In this document: positions 11,058 through 21,711 of the stretch, in pieces
How the letters are laid out: each line of letters begins with the position of its first letter
Numbering within the stretch: position 1 is the first letter of the stretch
Source of the DNA: Lucinisca nassula
Taxonomy: Eukaryota; Mollusca; Bivalvia; Lucinida; Lucinidae
Assembly: GCA_963580285.1 (NCBI GenBank)
Contig: OY757015.1
Coordinates: 134,114,029-134,178,028, forward strand
Direction of reading: 5' to 3'
Length of the DNA: 64,000 nt
Position numbers and translations under genes: made by a program
The notes under the pieces: model-generated
The model's input: the letters and a program-made list of their open reading frames with translations, nothing else
Databases searched by the model: none
Told to the model about the DNA's origin: nothing

Positions 11058-11677
11058 TAGGGAAATCTTTAAAAATCTTCTTCTCTGAAACTGCAAGGCC
11101 CATGTCTTTGATATTTGATATGGAGCTTCATCTAGTGGACCTCTACCAAGATTGTTCAAATTATAGCCCTCGGGGCCACAAATGCCCCTGCCCGGGGCCC
11201 TTTGGTTTTACATACTTAACTAGAGATAATCTTTGAAAATCTTCTTCTCTGAAACAGCAAGGCCCAGGTCTTTGATATTTGGTGTGAAGCTTCATCTAGT
11301 GGACCTCTATCAAGCTAGTTTAAATTATAGCCCTGAGGCCAAAAATGCCCCGCCATGGGGCCATTTGGTTTTACATAGGCTTATGTAGGGAATATCTTTA
11401 AAAAAAATCTTCTTCCCTGAAACCACTAGGCCCAGGTCTTTAATATTTGGTGTGGATCTTCATCTAGTGGATCTTTGTCAAGATTGTTCAAATTATAGTC
11501 TTTGTTGATATTTGGTATGAAGCTTCACCTTTTTAGACCCCCCTCAACATTATGCACATTATAGCCCTGGGGTCAATTATGGCCGTCCCCGGGGCCCACT
11601 TGTTACTCTATTGATCAGGTGAACGATCCAGGGCCATCATGGCCCTCTTGTTACTAAATGTATGCATCTGATTGCAG

Positions 11678-11852
11678 TACGTAAGCTGACTGTGAACATT
11701 GGCCCAATCAAGTTAGCAGATCTGAAATCAACAGGACTACATGGTATACTAAATCTCACAACACACTTTGAGATGACATATGACAAACAGAAACCAGAGG
11801 ATAACGTTGGTCAAGATAAAATCCGAAGATTTGCCTACATTGAGTATGATGG
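11678..11852 (+). CDS. Exon a (phase 2 nt in): start of first RRM-like domain
   Basis: Acceptor attgcag and donor GGgtaagtat. It reads RKLTVNIGPIKLADL and ends FAYIEYDG. KLTVNIG looks like the first beta strand of an RRM, but the region between the strands is longer than in a classic RRM, so the domain is atypical. The first two bases complete a codon begun in an upstream exon outside the window. Length 175 nt. Confidence 0.82.
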
Positions 11853-11937
11853 GTAAGTATTGTATACTAGTGGACTCTTCCACTGCTATATGTCGGACAA
11901 GTTCATTTGTCATATGAGGGGCATCAGGCCTATTTTT

Positions 11938-13450
11938 AATCCCCCGCTGCGAAGCGGAGCGGGGATTATAGGAATGGCTTTCGTCTGTCTGTCCATCTGT
12001 CCATAACACTTTCTCGTCCGCTCCATATCTCCTGAACCCTTTGATAGATTTTCATTTAACTTTGGTCAATTATTCATCTCAGTGAGCTTGTGTGCAGAAC
12101 CCATAAATGAACCATGCAGACACAAGGTCAAGGTCACGGTTGAAGGTCACAAGTTTGAAACTTGGAATTTTGTGTCCGTTCCATATCTCCTTTACCCTTT
12201 GAAGGATTTTCATTAAACTTTAGTCAAATATTCTTCACAATGAGCTGATGTGCAGAACCCATGTCCATCCGTCCATCTGTCTGTCTGTCTGTCTGTCCGT
12301 AACTTTGTCTTGTCCGCCCCATATCTCCTGAACCCTTTGATAGATTTTCATTAAACTTTGGTCAATTATTCGTCTCGGTGAGCTGGTGTGCAGAATCTTT
12401 AAACGAACCATGCCGACTCATGGTCAAGGTCACATTTGAAGGTCACAAGTTTAAAACTTTGAATTTTTTGTCCGTTCCATATCTGCTTTACCCCGTGCGC
12501 CCCTCCCATAGGGGCTTGAAGAAATATATGGGCTGCACGATGCTTCCACGCAGAGCTGAATCCGGCCCGCACACTAGTACTGGTAAACCGCTTAGAGGAT
12601 CTAAGCCTGTCCAGGAACCGCGGTGCGAGGCGGACTGTCCATGCTAATAAACTCTATTGGTTTCATTGGGCGACAGGGCTTGAGATGTCCTTTCATCTCA
12701 ATGTCGGGTAAAAGTCCCACAACATTGGAAGCAACGTCTCCAAAATGACCTTTACAGTGTTGACGGGGACGTTAAACCTCAAATCAAACAAAATCTGCTT
12801 TACCCCGCAAAGGATTTTCATTAAACTTTGGTCAATTATCCCCCTCATTCAGCTCCTGTGCAGAGCCCATAAATGAATCATGTCGACACCAGGTCAAGGT
12901 CAAATTGGAAGGTCACGTGTTTGAAATTTGAATTTTTGTGTCTGTTCCATATCTCCTTAACCCTTCAAAGGATTTTCATTAAACTTTGGTCAAATATTCC
13001 CCTCAGTGAGCTGATGTGCAGAACCCATAAATGAACCATGCCGACTCGAGGTCAAGGTCACATTTGGAGGTCATGAGTTTAAAACTTTGAATTTTTTGTC
13101 CGTTCCATATCTGCTTTACCCCGCAAAGGATTTTCATTAAACTTTGGTCAATTATCCCCCTCAGTCAGCTCCTGTGCAGAGCCCATAAATGTATCGTGTC
13201 GACACCAGGTCAAGGTCACATTGGAAGGTCACGAGTTTGAAATTTGAATTTTTGTGTCTGTTCCATATCTCCTTTACCCTTCAAAGGATTTTCATTAAAC
13301 TTTTGTGAAATATACCTCAGTGAGCTGATATGCAGAACCATAAATAAACCATGCCCACTCAAGGTCAAGGTCATTGGCGAAGGTCACAAGGTTGAGCCTT
13401 GATACAAAGTGCGGCGGGGGATTTGGCTGTCCTTCAGACTGCTTTCTTGT
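11938..13450 (+). mobile_element. Tandem element with ccccgctgcgaagcgg 5' hairpin
   Basis: The 5' hairpin is CCCCGCTGCGAAGCGGAGCGGGG-like (11942-11964). Several units with ccatatctcctgaacccttt, gattttcattaaactttggtc and aggtcaaggtcac follow. It ends gcggcgggggatttggctgt then ccttcagactgctttcttg. It sits in a T-tract, shown by comparison with the empty copy at 30190-30215. A SINE B is inserted at 12495. Confidence 0.7.
12495..12791 (+). repeat. SINE B, with 15-bp target duplication
   Basis: It begins near gcgcccctcccataggggct and runs to aacctcaaatcaaacaaa. The phrase atctgctttaccccg flanks it on both sides (12481-12495 and 12792-12806). This length of duplication and the A-rich tail indicate LINE-driven insertion. 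Confidence 0.85.
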
Positions 13451-13484
13451 TTCATTTTGTTTCTATTTTAGACAGAAAATTATG

Positions 13485-13553
13485 TGAGCAAATAGTGCAG
13501 GCCCTGATCAGATGCCGCGTTCATCCTAATCTGGGCCTGCACTGTTTGCCAAG
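13485..13553. repeat. Palindromic cassette P (copy in MITE)
   Basis: GCAAATAGTGCAGGCCCTGA ... CTGGGCCTGCACTGTTTGCC pairs with itself over about 25 bp. It is one of some twenty copies; see findings. Confidence 0.75.
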
Positions 13554-13595
13554 GTACCCTTTTAGGGGTTTCTCGCATTGGAATGGGTTAATAAT

Positions 13596-13980
13596 AGTCT
13601 TTGTATGCTTGAAATACTTTGTTGTTTTGCTGCTACACCTAAATGGCATAGACGGTAGTGAAGATAGTGCTCAATTAGGAGATCTTTGAATTCAAAATTA
13701 TCATTCTGGGGAGAAAAAACTGATGTTTTACGGTCAGAAATTTCGTATTTTGGCAACAAATTAGCAGAGCCATGAAACGTAATTTGCAACCATAAAACCG
13801 ACAATTTACCTCCACAAATGACAACGTTCAATACAGTTTTCACCATTCTAATGCACTTACACCACAACCTCAATAAAACATGGTTGTTATCACAGTTTTT
13901 GTTCTAAAATTGTTTCATTAGAGATCCCCAAAATGTAAAGATTGTATAGAAAAATGATCATTATGCCCAGGAATTAAAGA
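13596..13980. other. Intron sequence with nothing recognised
   Basis: AT-rich unique-looking DNA. The open frames are short and show no known motif. Confidence 0.5.
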
Positions 13981-13984
13981 TTCG

Positions 13985-15179
13985 GGGGTGGGGGAGGGGG
14001 GGTGTATGGTTTTTGGTCAGTCTGTCCGTCTGTTTGTCTGTCTGTCTGTCCACAAAAACCTTAACATTGGGCATAACTTTTGATTGGTAAGTGATAGTGA
14101 ATAGTGTTTACGTGGACGCAAAATCTCAACTCAAACAAAACAAACAAATCAAATAGGGCTTAGATATTTCACATGTGCATTCCTTGTCACAAGACCTTTC
14201 CAGTGGTACCATAATTTTTATCTTGTTACCTTGACCTTGATTTGTGATAGGGCTTTAATGTTTCACATGCGCTGTCCGGGGGCATCAGTGTTTCACAAAC
14301 ACATCTTGTTAAACTAAAAATTGTACTATTTTGCACAAGATAGAAAGCGCTGTGTGCTGCATAAAACCAAATGACAGCCAATGAAAATCAACATTACTGA
14401 TGACACCGGGTTTTTAAACAGTGTATTGCAGAATATACTGTTGCAAATTTTTAACTTTATCCAATCGGACATCACCTTACATAGATATACAAGTACATTA
14501 GAATGAACCACAATTTGTGACCCTGACCTTGATGTTTGCCTTACTTTTTAAAGACTTTAATATACAGTCGAACTTCAATGGCTCGAACAGCTTTGGGACC
14601 TCGAAAATCTGTTTGAGGCAGGGATAGTTCGAGCCACTGAGGTTACTGTCAGGAGGCATACCGAGATACCTTTAGACATCTTTTCAGTGTTCTATAATGA
14701 AAATGTATGCTGTGTGTACTCATTAGAATCACCTCATTGAGGCGATTCTAATGAGTACACACATCATACATTTGCAAGATAAAAGACTAAAATCGCCTTC
14801 ATTATGTCCCACTATTTCTTATTTAGAGGATTTCGCTAGGGGCTTACGAATGGGTTCGACACATCCATGGTAAACAAGCCATCGGTGTTCGAGCCGTCGA
14901 AGTTATACTGTAACTTAGACATATCTTTTGATTGATAAGTGATAGGGCTTTCATATTTCACATGTGCCTTTCTCATGACAAGATCTTTCTAGTGGTGCCA
15001 TAATTATTTACCTTGGTACCTTGACCTTTATTTGGTGCCATAATTTTTTACCTTGGTACCTTGACCTACTTTTTAAAAACTTGGATCATCAGCCATATCT
15101 TTTGTTTGATTAGTGATATGGCTTTCATATTTCACATGCACTGTCCGGGGGCATCAGTGTTTCACAAACACATCTTGTT
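13985..15179 (+). mobile_element. Tandem element(s) ending in gtttcacaaacacatcttg, interrupted by a MITE
   Basis: G-rich start (gggggtgggggagggggg), (tctg)n, then units with cataacttttgattgataag and gatagggctttcatatttca. Two 3' ends, each ggggcatcagtgtttcacaa then acacatcttg, are at about 14278-14310 and 15147-15179. That suggests two copies or an internal duplication. A TA-inserted MITE splits the second. Confidence 0.55.
14565..14910. mobile_element. TA-inserted MITE (CAGTCGAACTTC...GAAGTTATACTG) with central palindrome
   Basis: Ends CAGTCGAACTTCAATGGCTC and its near complement GAGCCGTCGAAGTTATACTG are flanked by TA on both sides. The centre (about 14697-14777) is an almost perfect hairpin, tgtgtgtactcattagaatc / gattctaatgagtacacaca. 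Mariner-like by its TA target only. Confidence 0.72.
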
Positions 15180-15295
15180 GCTTGATGTTTGTACTTATAT
15201 TTCCATTATTCTCCATCCGTTATTTGACAAATAATTCTGGTTTGAGGTCTCAAATTGAATCAAGAAAGCAGTGACACACAGTTTTCTTATTAACC

Positions 15296-15515
15296 CTTTT
15301 TGTCCAAAATGGAATCTTCCTTCTTATATATAGCAGGAGTCCATTTCAAAATCTAGGGGTGTCAGGTAGTGTTTTCTTCAAAATTTATCTTGAAAATGAC
15401 TGAACTTTTAGCGAACAGTGGAGGCCCTGGTCAGATGCCGCATTGTGCGGCATCTGATCTGGGCCTCCACTGTTTGCCAATTACCTGCTTTTTGGGTTTC
15501 CAGTACAAAATGGGT
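15296..15515. mobile_element. MITE (TAACCCATTTTG ends) with palindromic cassette P
   Basis: Ends taaccctttttgtccaaaat and gtacaaaatgggtta are near complements. The cassette at 15410-15476 (gaacagtggaggccctggtc ... gggcctccactgtttgcc) forms a long hairpin. The same family occurs near 44700-44900. Confidence 0.68.
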
Positions 15516-15690
15516 TAGCAGCAGAAAAGTTTTGTTGATAGTATCATAACATCACCGTCATCCAATCAAATTGGAGAGAACCACTGTTTGTTTTGACATC
15601 ACTAGTGATCATGTGACATCGTGTGAGTTAATGTAGTACGAACAACCCTGCCTTTTAGTAGTATACAGGGATATTTGTACATACACTGAG

Positions 15691-15949
15691 CAGGGATTTT
15701 CCTAGTGCAACTTTGGGGCCGGTAATCGACCCCTATTTTTCCCAATTTAGAGACAGATATTCCCAAACTTTATAACAGATTTCCCAATTTCTGATAATGT
15801 GCTACATTTTGATAAAAATTTCATGAAAATTGAACAAAAATTGACAAAGTTACAGCTGATGTAAATTCCCAAATATAAATATTAGGGAGCTGTTTTTCCC
15901 AAACCCAGCGGCCCCTGGACCCTGATTCTGAAGGGTAGGAAAATCCCTG
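15691..15949. mobile_element. hAT-like MITE (259 bp)
   Basis: A perfect 14-bp inverted end, CAGGGATTTTCCTA / TAGGAAAATCCCTG, is flanked by ctgag on both sides (15686-15690 and 15950-15954). The duplication is only 5 bp as seen, shorter than the usual 8. Confidence 0.68.
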
Positions 15950-16044
15950 CTGAGAAAAAAAAAAAAACAGAGAAAATTATCATTGAACTGTTCTGATTAT
16001 TCTTTCTGATCTGGGAAATAATTTTATGGTTTTATGTTACACAG

Positions 16045-16178
16045 GTTTGTGAAGCTGAGATTTGAAGTGGAGACACCACAGTTTTTTGTCTTGGTTTACA
16101 ACAAGCTTACCAACCTTAATATTAATGGAAGAAATATGTCTGTTAAGCTTCCAGAACAGTTTGCAGAGACACTTATAG
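16045..16178 (+). CDS. Exon b: second half of first RRM-like domain
   Basis: Acceptor ttacacag, donor ATAGgtgagt. The residues FVKLRFEVETPQFFVLVYNK followed by LNINGRNMSVKLPEQ look like the RNP1-side beta strand, the following helix and the last strand of an RRM (compare the usual 'V.F.t.e.A..A...l.G..l.V.l' pattern). Frame is continuous with the exons on either side. Length 134 nt. Confidence 0.85.
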
Positions 16179-16194
16179 GTGAGTGATGGTTGTT

Positions 16195-16330
16195 TGTATG
16201 TTTGTTTGTTAAAGAGTTTAATGGCTCAGTCAACACTATTTAAGTTATACCGAGCCGATCAGTTGAAGTAACCACACTTTTGCTGGGTAGGCTTATACAT
16301 AAGCGGTTAATCAATATAAGGCACATTTTG
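16195..16330 (-). repeat. SINE A 3' part
   Basis: Reverse complement of the SINE A tail: tgtttgttaaagagtttaat, ggctcagtcaacactattta, acacttttgctgggtaggct and tacataagcggttaatca. It lies about 16 bp after the donor of exon b, within intron 2. Confidence 0.7.
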
Positions 16331-16334
16331 ATGC

Positions 16335-16757
16335 CTGCCCCCCCCCCCCCCCCTGCCCCCTCCCCCCCTGTCTGTCTGTGTGTCTGTTCGTCACAAAAAC
16401 TTTAACCTTGATCATAACTTCAAAAGTATTTGACCTAGCCCCATGAAACTTAACACACTTATTAATCATCAGAAGGGCTACATTCTGACCAAGGGCCATA
16501 ACTGTTGTCATTTTTGGCTGAATTATCTCCCCTTGAAATTTTGCTTAAAAACTCAGAAATTAACCATAACTTCAAAAGTATTTGATCTAGCCCCATGAAA
16601 CATCACACACTTATTCACCATCACAAAGGTTACATTCTGACCAAGGGCCATAACTCTGTTGTCATTTTTGGCTGAATTATCTCCCCTTGAAATTTTGCAA
16701 AAACCCAGAAATTGGCTCCCATGGGGGGCATTGGTCACCTATAGTGACAGCTCTTGT
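16335..16757 (+). mobile_element. Short tandem element with poly-C start
   Basis: It starts with a C-run (16339-16368) and (tctg)n. Two units of about 130 bp follow (aaccataacttcaaaagtat, agggccataactctgttgtc). It ends ccatggggggcattggtcac then ctatagtgacagctcttg. Confidence 0.6.
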
Positions 16758-16923
16758 TTGATGTTACTATACATGTGGTGATGTCAAACTTAACAACAGC
16801 TTGCATGACATCCTGTTCAACCAGTGGACATCCAACACATGGAAATTGTCAATTTTTTATCGTATCCCCAGGTAGGACAAGAATTTCTTTCCCAGGGTTA
16901 AGTCCATGATTTCTGTATCTGCA

Positions 16924-17165
16924 CCCAGTTGTTCTAAGCTAACGACATTGTAAGTTAACATATCGTTGAAATTTTGATAGTTAAATATGGCAAATCTGCT
17001 AATATTTTTTGCAGAAAAAATGTGAGCAGCTTTTGCAAATGCAAAGGCTGCTCTTATTTTTTCAGCAAAAATAACAAAATTTTAGGTATTAAATTTGCTA
17101 GGATAGTTCACAATTTGACCACTTATTAGCTCGTTAAGCTAACAAGGCTTTGAACAACTGGGCCC
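16924..17165. mobile_element. MITE C (cagttgttcaaa / tttgaacaactgg)
   Basis: Ends cccagttgttctaagctaac and gctttgaacaactgggccc are complementary. The centre pairs as aaaaaatgtgagcagctttt / aaggctgctcttattttttc. Other copies are at 27562, 45647, 55916 and 56966. Confidence 0.7.
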
Positions 17166-17417
17166 TGGTGTGCATTGAAGACTAAGATAAGCCTGTACAG
17201 AAGCACAAACTGATCAGCTTCCTTGCATGGCACTGTTTAGATCGCCATTGACACAAAGGTCTGAAGACACAGAGTGAAACTTACATCTCTCAAGGCTTAT
17301 TTGAGTTTTTTCTGGGCAAACATTGGTGACATTAAGTTAACACACCCATGCAAAAAAGTCCATTTTTTGCATCTCTAAAATGGCTACTTTTCTAATGAAA
17401 ACTGATTTTTTTCTTAT

Positions 17418-17530
17418 TTATACTGCAAACATAGGTTGTGGGTGCTCATTAGAACTGCATTATAGAGGCTGTTCTAATGAGTACCCACAACCTATGTCTA
17501 CCCACAACCTATGTCTTGGAGAAGAAATAA
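17418..17530. repeat. Palindromic GTGGGTAC repeat
   Basis: cataggttgtgggtgctcat pairs with atgagtacccacaacctatg (17431-17497); a second half-copy of the right arm follows (ctacccacaacctatg). Confidence 0.72.
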
Positions 17531-17680
17531 TAAAAATAATGTATACCCCCATATATCCCAGTTTTCTCTATAAAAAGTGGGGTTTAGGGGTGTTCATTTC
17601 ACGGACTTGTTCATGTGATGAGACACAATTTTCACTTGTTACATTTCTAGCCTCATATCTTGTCCTTGCTGTTTTTGCAG

Positions 17681-17752
17681 AGGCGAGAGAGTACAGGAAG
17701 AAGAGAGAGGAGCTGTATAAAGAACTGCGAGAAGAGACGGCCAAACTGAGAT
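17681..17752 (+). CDS. Exon c: charged helical linker
   Basis: Acceptor gtttttgcag, donor AGATgtatgt. It encodes EAREYRKKREELYKELREET plus AKLR: a highly charged stretch, probably a continuous helix or short coiled coil, between the two RRM parts. Length 72 nt. A palindromic repeat follows 79 bp after the donor. Confidence 0.82.
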
Positions 17753-17824
17753 GTATGTCTAACCATAGCTCCAGATAAGGAGGCATAACAAGGATATTTG
17801 AAGGATAATTTTTCTTATTTCTTA

Positions 17825-17900
17825 ATATAAACATATGTTGTGGGTACTTGTTAGAATCGCCTCATCGAGGCGATTCTAACAAGTACCCACAACATATGCT
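17825..17900. repeat. Near-perfect 68-bp palindrome
   Basis: catatgttgtgggtacttgt tagaatcgcctc / gaggcgattcta acaagtacccacaacatatg forms an almost uninterrupted hairpin, 79 bp after the donor of exon c. Confidence 0.78.
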
Positions 17901-18084
17901 TTTGATATGAAATGAAGAAAATTATCCCTCAATTATCTTTGTTACGTCCCCTTATCTGGAGCTATGTATAGTTGAACTTCGGTGTCTTAACATTTTTGGA
18001 CCATGAAAATTTGTTTGAGATAGTGGTATTTTTAATCATGGAGGGTTAAAAATAATGACAGTTAAGGGAAATGGGAAGACGTGG

Positions 18085-18314
18085 CAGATTTTTCTGCCAT
18101 TTTTCAAAGGGAGACTACTTTCGTGATGTTTCTGTTCACTTTTCTATAAGCCCTGTCCCACTGAAAAAGGGGTCTATGTTTAAAGGAAAGAATTTGCTCC
18201 AGCAGACCTCAGGAGCGAATTCTTTTCTTTAAGAGTTGACCCCTATTGACATGGAAGATAAAAATACTTTTGAAGGAGTTGCCTCCCCTGAAGGTGTTCC
18301 CATTCCCCTTAAGA
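18085..18314. mobile_element. MITE G (AAGGAAAGAATTTGCTCC palindrome)
   Basis: The centre tttaaaggaaagaatttgct and gcgaattcttttctttaaga are complementary. The right end (ggtgttcccattccccttaa) matches the right end of the better copy at 41642-41879. The left end is worn. Confidence 0.6.
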
Positions 18315-18319
18315 AGGTT

Positions 18320-18780
18320 TAATTGGGATTTTCAAGAAGGGCAGAAAACGTAGATAATAGTAAGTGATTTAATGTGTCATGAACTAGTTACCCATTTTGA
18401 TGGTTTAAGCCTGTCAAGGAAAAGTGCAGCTGGGCTATCTTTTTCTTAATTTCAAGTTCATTAGAATAACTTTTTAGCACCAAATTGATTTATGAACATA
18501 ACTCCCAGTGCCAAATTATTTTTAGTCCCTGGCAGTTTTAGTTCAGCTGTTTTCGAAGAAAAGGACGAGGTATTGTCATAGCTCTGGCATCATTGTCTGC
18601 GTCTTGTGCAAAAACTTGGACATTTAGTATTTGCAGACAAAATAATATTTGCAGAACTGCCAGGAATTAAAGAAAAATATATTTTTTTTTTGGACATACT
18701 GGACCCATACACATGATTCTGATGTCCAGATTTGACCAACAAGCATTTAAATTATCCCTGTACCAACTTTCTTAAGAACA
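18320..18780. other. Intron 3 sequence, nothing recognised
   Basis: AT-rich DNA with no coding or repeat signal that I can name. Confidence 0.45.
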
Positions 18781-19056
18781 TCACGAAAACACACCTATAT
18801 TATTTTGATCCCCTTGAACCCCACTTTTATATAGTAAAACTGGGTTTACAGGGGTAATCCTTATTTTCCTAATTTCTGCTCTAAAATAAAGAATGTGGGT
18901 ACTTGTTAGAACCGCCTCGATGAGGCAGTTCAAACAACCACAATGTATATTTTGAGCAGAAATAAGAAAAATATCACAATTTTTCATCTTAAATTTTTCA
19001 TTTTTTTCTGCGATAAAGTTTACAATGTATTTGTATAGGCGTGTTTTCGTAATGAG
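18778..19056. mobile_element. MITE H (CGAAAACAC...CCTATA ends)
   Basis: Ends catcacgaaaacacacctat and ataggcgtgttttcgtaatg match as an inverted repeat at about 19 of 21 positions. Its interior has accccacttttatatagtaa, a degraded GTGGGTAC palindrome and tgagcagaaataagaaaaat. A copy lies at 23994-24241. Confidence 0.7.
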
Positions 19057-19103
19057 AAAAAATTTGGTTCTTCAAAAATATTCAATATTTGACCAGCAAG
19101 CAT

Positions 19104-19281
19104 TTAACTCTTATTCTGCTGTTCTTGCCAACCCCTATCTTCAGAAGCCATCTGATCTGGATCTACACTGTTTGACATTCAGTTTATGGATTTGTAAGAA
19201 TAAATTACATCAAGTAATCTGATTGGTTCAAAGTCAGAAACGGGTGTGGCTAAACTGAATATTCAGCAGGATAAGGGTTAA
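19104..19281. mobile_element. TTAA-flanked MITE (piggyBac-like), partial cassette P
   Basis: TTAA at 19104-19107 and 19278-19281. Ends CTCTTATTCTGCTG / CAGGATAAGGG are complementary. It contains the half cassette ccatctgatctggatctaca ctgtttg. It ends 75 bp before exon d. Confidence 0.68.
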
Positions 19282-19356
19282 ATGATCACAATACCAACTT
19301 TCTGGAGAAGATAAAATTTGGTTCTTCAAAAATATATTCTCCATTTGCTTTTGCAG

Positions 19357-19489
19357 TTGAAGAAAAGAAACGTTCAGTGTATGTGAGGAACTTATCAAAA
19401 AATGTGGAAACTGACAAACTGAAAACTTTGTTTCCTGATGCTGTTCAAATTATTGGGCCGTTCAAACTGGGCGGCGGAGATGCAGTTGG
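19357..19489 (+). CDS. Exon d: first half of second RRM (RNP2 VYVRNL)
   Basis: Acceptor gcttttgcag, donor TTGGgtaagt. It encodes EEKKRSVYVRNLSKNVETDK, then LKTLFPDAVQIIGPFKLGGG. VYVRNL is a textbook RNP2 strand and the following LKTLF helix fits an RRM. Length 133 nt. Confidence 0.88.
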
Positions 19490-20604
19490 GTAAGTCAGCT
19501 ATTTTACAGTCAAACCTAAAACAAGCTCATATCTTGTGAAGCAGCTGTCAGACAACATGTGATATCAGCTGGCCTTTTCTGGTTCTTGTGTGTGACATAA
19601 ATTACTTACATATATGGCTTAAATTCAAGTGAATAACACCAAACTCAAGAGGCAAAATTTGGTGTTAAACTCCTTTTTGGATCAAGCCACAAAATCATTT
19701 AACAGTCATGCATCTGACATTTATGATACAAACCATTGAAAAATGGCCAGACAATGTGGGTTGCTCTTCACTGGAGCTTGTAAATAGCAGGGTCGGTCTG
19801 TATTGAAGTTCAGCCTGTGGAGAAGAACTAATAACTCTTTATACAGGTGGTTGCTTGATACAGGCTGACCATTTTGAGGGCCCAGTTATAATTGCAGTAA
19901 TGGGAAGTTTGGCTTACAGTTTATCTAAAAAGTGGAGAAGTCTTTAAATTTTCCCATGGATTATCATTGGTTTTGTCAGGTTAATTTGGCAAAACAAAAA
20001 CAAATTCTTGTTTGAAAATATATCCTGTGTTTTGATTGACAATTGACTCCTCCTTGAAAAAAAATAGGAGTCATTTTCTGCACAGGGTAGTCGTTTTATA
20101 GCAATGATAATCCTTTAATTGTTTATGCCGAAACTTCTTCTAGGCTTAAGACTGTTCCTTGCCAAACTTATCCATTATCTTGGGCTTAGCTACAGAAAGG
20201 TTTGATTGTATTAGACATGCTGTTTAAATTGCTTCTTTCTATTGTGGGATCCTTGGTAGAATGAAAGTTGCTTAAAGTGAGAGGTTATATTATATATATA
20301 TAATGTTTCAGTGTAAGAATGACCTTGACTTCCTAGTTTTTGGCACCGGGCTCTGACATGCTGTTTAAATCACTAGTATGAGGAGTCTGTGCTTTTAACA
20401 TGGCTAATCAGGGGACTTAATCTTACCTAGAATATGCCTTTTGTAACCTCTTGCTGGTGATAGCTCTATGGTAGCCCTGACAGATTTCTACTTGAAAAAT
20501 CCCACAAATGAGGCAAAATGGTTTTATATATTAATATGGCTGTGCTGTGGTACCTAGTTTCCTGGATTTGAACATTGGCAACAAAGTCCATGTTATTTTT
20601 ATTG
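19490..20604. other. Intron 4 start, largely unique sequence
   Basis: No recognised gene or repeat apart from short AT runs (tatatatatata near 20290). Confidence 0.5.
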
Positions 20605-20810
20605 CAGTAAAATTCCTATATTAAGACCACCTTTGGGACTATTCAAACGTGGTCTTAAAGACCACTTTTGAACAGTCGCAAAGGTGGTCCCTGGCCAGAG
20701 GACACTGTGGCAGAAAAGCACAAAGAAAGATTAGGTGCAGCCATCAAAATAAGCTTTTTAAAGCAGAATTAGTCTTAATTTTAGGTTGTCTTAAAAGCGG
20801 AATTTCACTG
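20605..20810. mobile_element. MITE T (CAGTAAAATTCC...TTAAGACCACC)
   Basis: Ends cagtaaaattcctatattaa gaccacc and ggttgtcttaaaagcggaat ttcactg are inverted repeats. The inner part gtggtcttaaagaccacttt is a palindrome. Copies lie at 27932-28131, 46614-46819 and 60847-61032; the copy at 60847 shows a clean TA duplication. Confidence 0.75.
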
Positions 20811-21120
20811 TATTCATATTGTTTTAGCTGTTACAGCACCATGGAAAACTCGAGCGGATGGTTTTTTTTTCAGAGAAAAGGATTGGCACTTCGTGTGAAT
20901 CGTCTTCTCAATTCACATGAAATATCAAGCCTTATTTATTAAAAAAAAGAAAGAGAAAAATTCTTGGAAATTGTCATCTGTTAGTCATTGTTGGTGCTGT
21001 TAGCAGTTTTCAGCCAGGGCCAACATTGAGGTCAGATCTTGGTTCCAGAAATTGTAGATCCACCCTCAAGGTACTAACTGTAAGTGTACTTATTTAAGAG
21101 AAATATCACCATTCTTATAC

Positions 21121-21330
21121 TCAACTCTTCTCTTGCTGAAAATTCAGTCAGTCACACCCATTTCTGACTTTGAACCAATCAGATTACTTGATGTAATTTA
21201 TTCCTACAAATTCATAAATTGAATGGCAAACTGTAGATCCTGATTAGATGGCTTCTTCAGAAGCCATCTGATCTGGATCTACACTGTTTGCAAAAGTAGG
21301 GGTTGTCGTGAACAGCAAGATAAGGGTTAA
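21121..21330. mobile_element. TTAA-type MITE with cassette P
   Basis: Ends caactcttctcttgctgaa and aacagcaagataagggttaa. The cassette gatggcttcttcagaagcca plus tctgatctggatctacactg is at 21229-21293. The left TTAA has decayed to TCAA. Confidence 0.68.
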
Positions 21331-21368
21331 TACAGTTATAGGTTCTTTAGCAAATAGTTTGGACAGAT

Positions 21369-21477
21369 TCATTCATTCATTCATTCATTCATTCATTCAT
21401 TCATTCATTCATTCATTCATTCATTCATTCATTCATTCATCCATCCATCCATCCATCCATTCATTCATTCATTCATT
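21369..21477. repeat. Tetranucleotide microsatellite (ATTC)n with (ATCC)n block
   Basis: About 27 copies of attc/cattc with five ccat units in the middle. Confidence 0.95.
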
Positions 21478-21711
21478 GGGATAAATTTCTTAACTCTCCA
21501 TAAAACCATTAGTTGTGGCACTTCATCAAGGTGTTTCTAACAAATACCAACAATATATCATTCTAATTAAGAAACATATCATCCCCAGCAGTGAATTATT
21601 GAGGCCTGTTGTAAAGTAAATCAAGTCACAAGTGAGTAGCATGAGTGATTTATCAACTTACAACTGACCAACAAACTGTGATTTATTTCTCAGTTGTTCA
21701 CTGCTAGAGCT

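Larger units (their letters stand above)
7113..11650 (+). mobile_element. Hairpin/tandem-core element 3, with three nested insertions, abutting exon a
   Basis: It starts tagctcacctgtcactacct at 7111-7130 and ends ccagggccatcatggccctc plus ttg at 11650. The approximately 166-bp core units occur at 7320-7425, 9543-10282 and 11058-11520. Between them are a SINE (7426-7612), a Penelope-like element (about 7634-9540) and a TA-inserted element (10283-11057). The 3' terminus is 27 bp upstream of exon a. Confidence 0.75.
11868..13595. mobile_element. MITE (TAACCCATTT type) interrupted by a tandem element
   Basis: The left part (ctagtggactcttccactgc, catatgaggggcatcaggcc) and the right part (gaaaattatgtgagcaaata ... 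gaatgggttaata) together match the reverse complement of 30054-30279, which is an uninterrupted copy. Confidence 0.65.
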
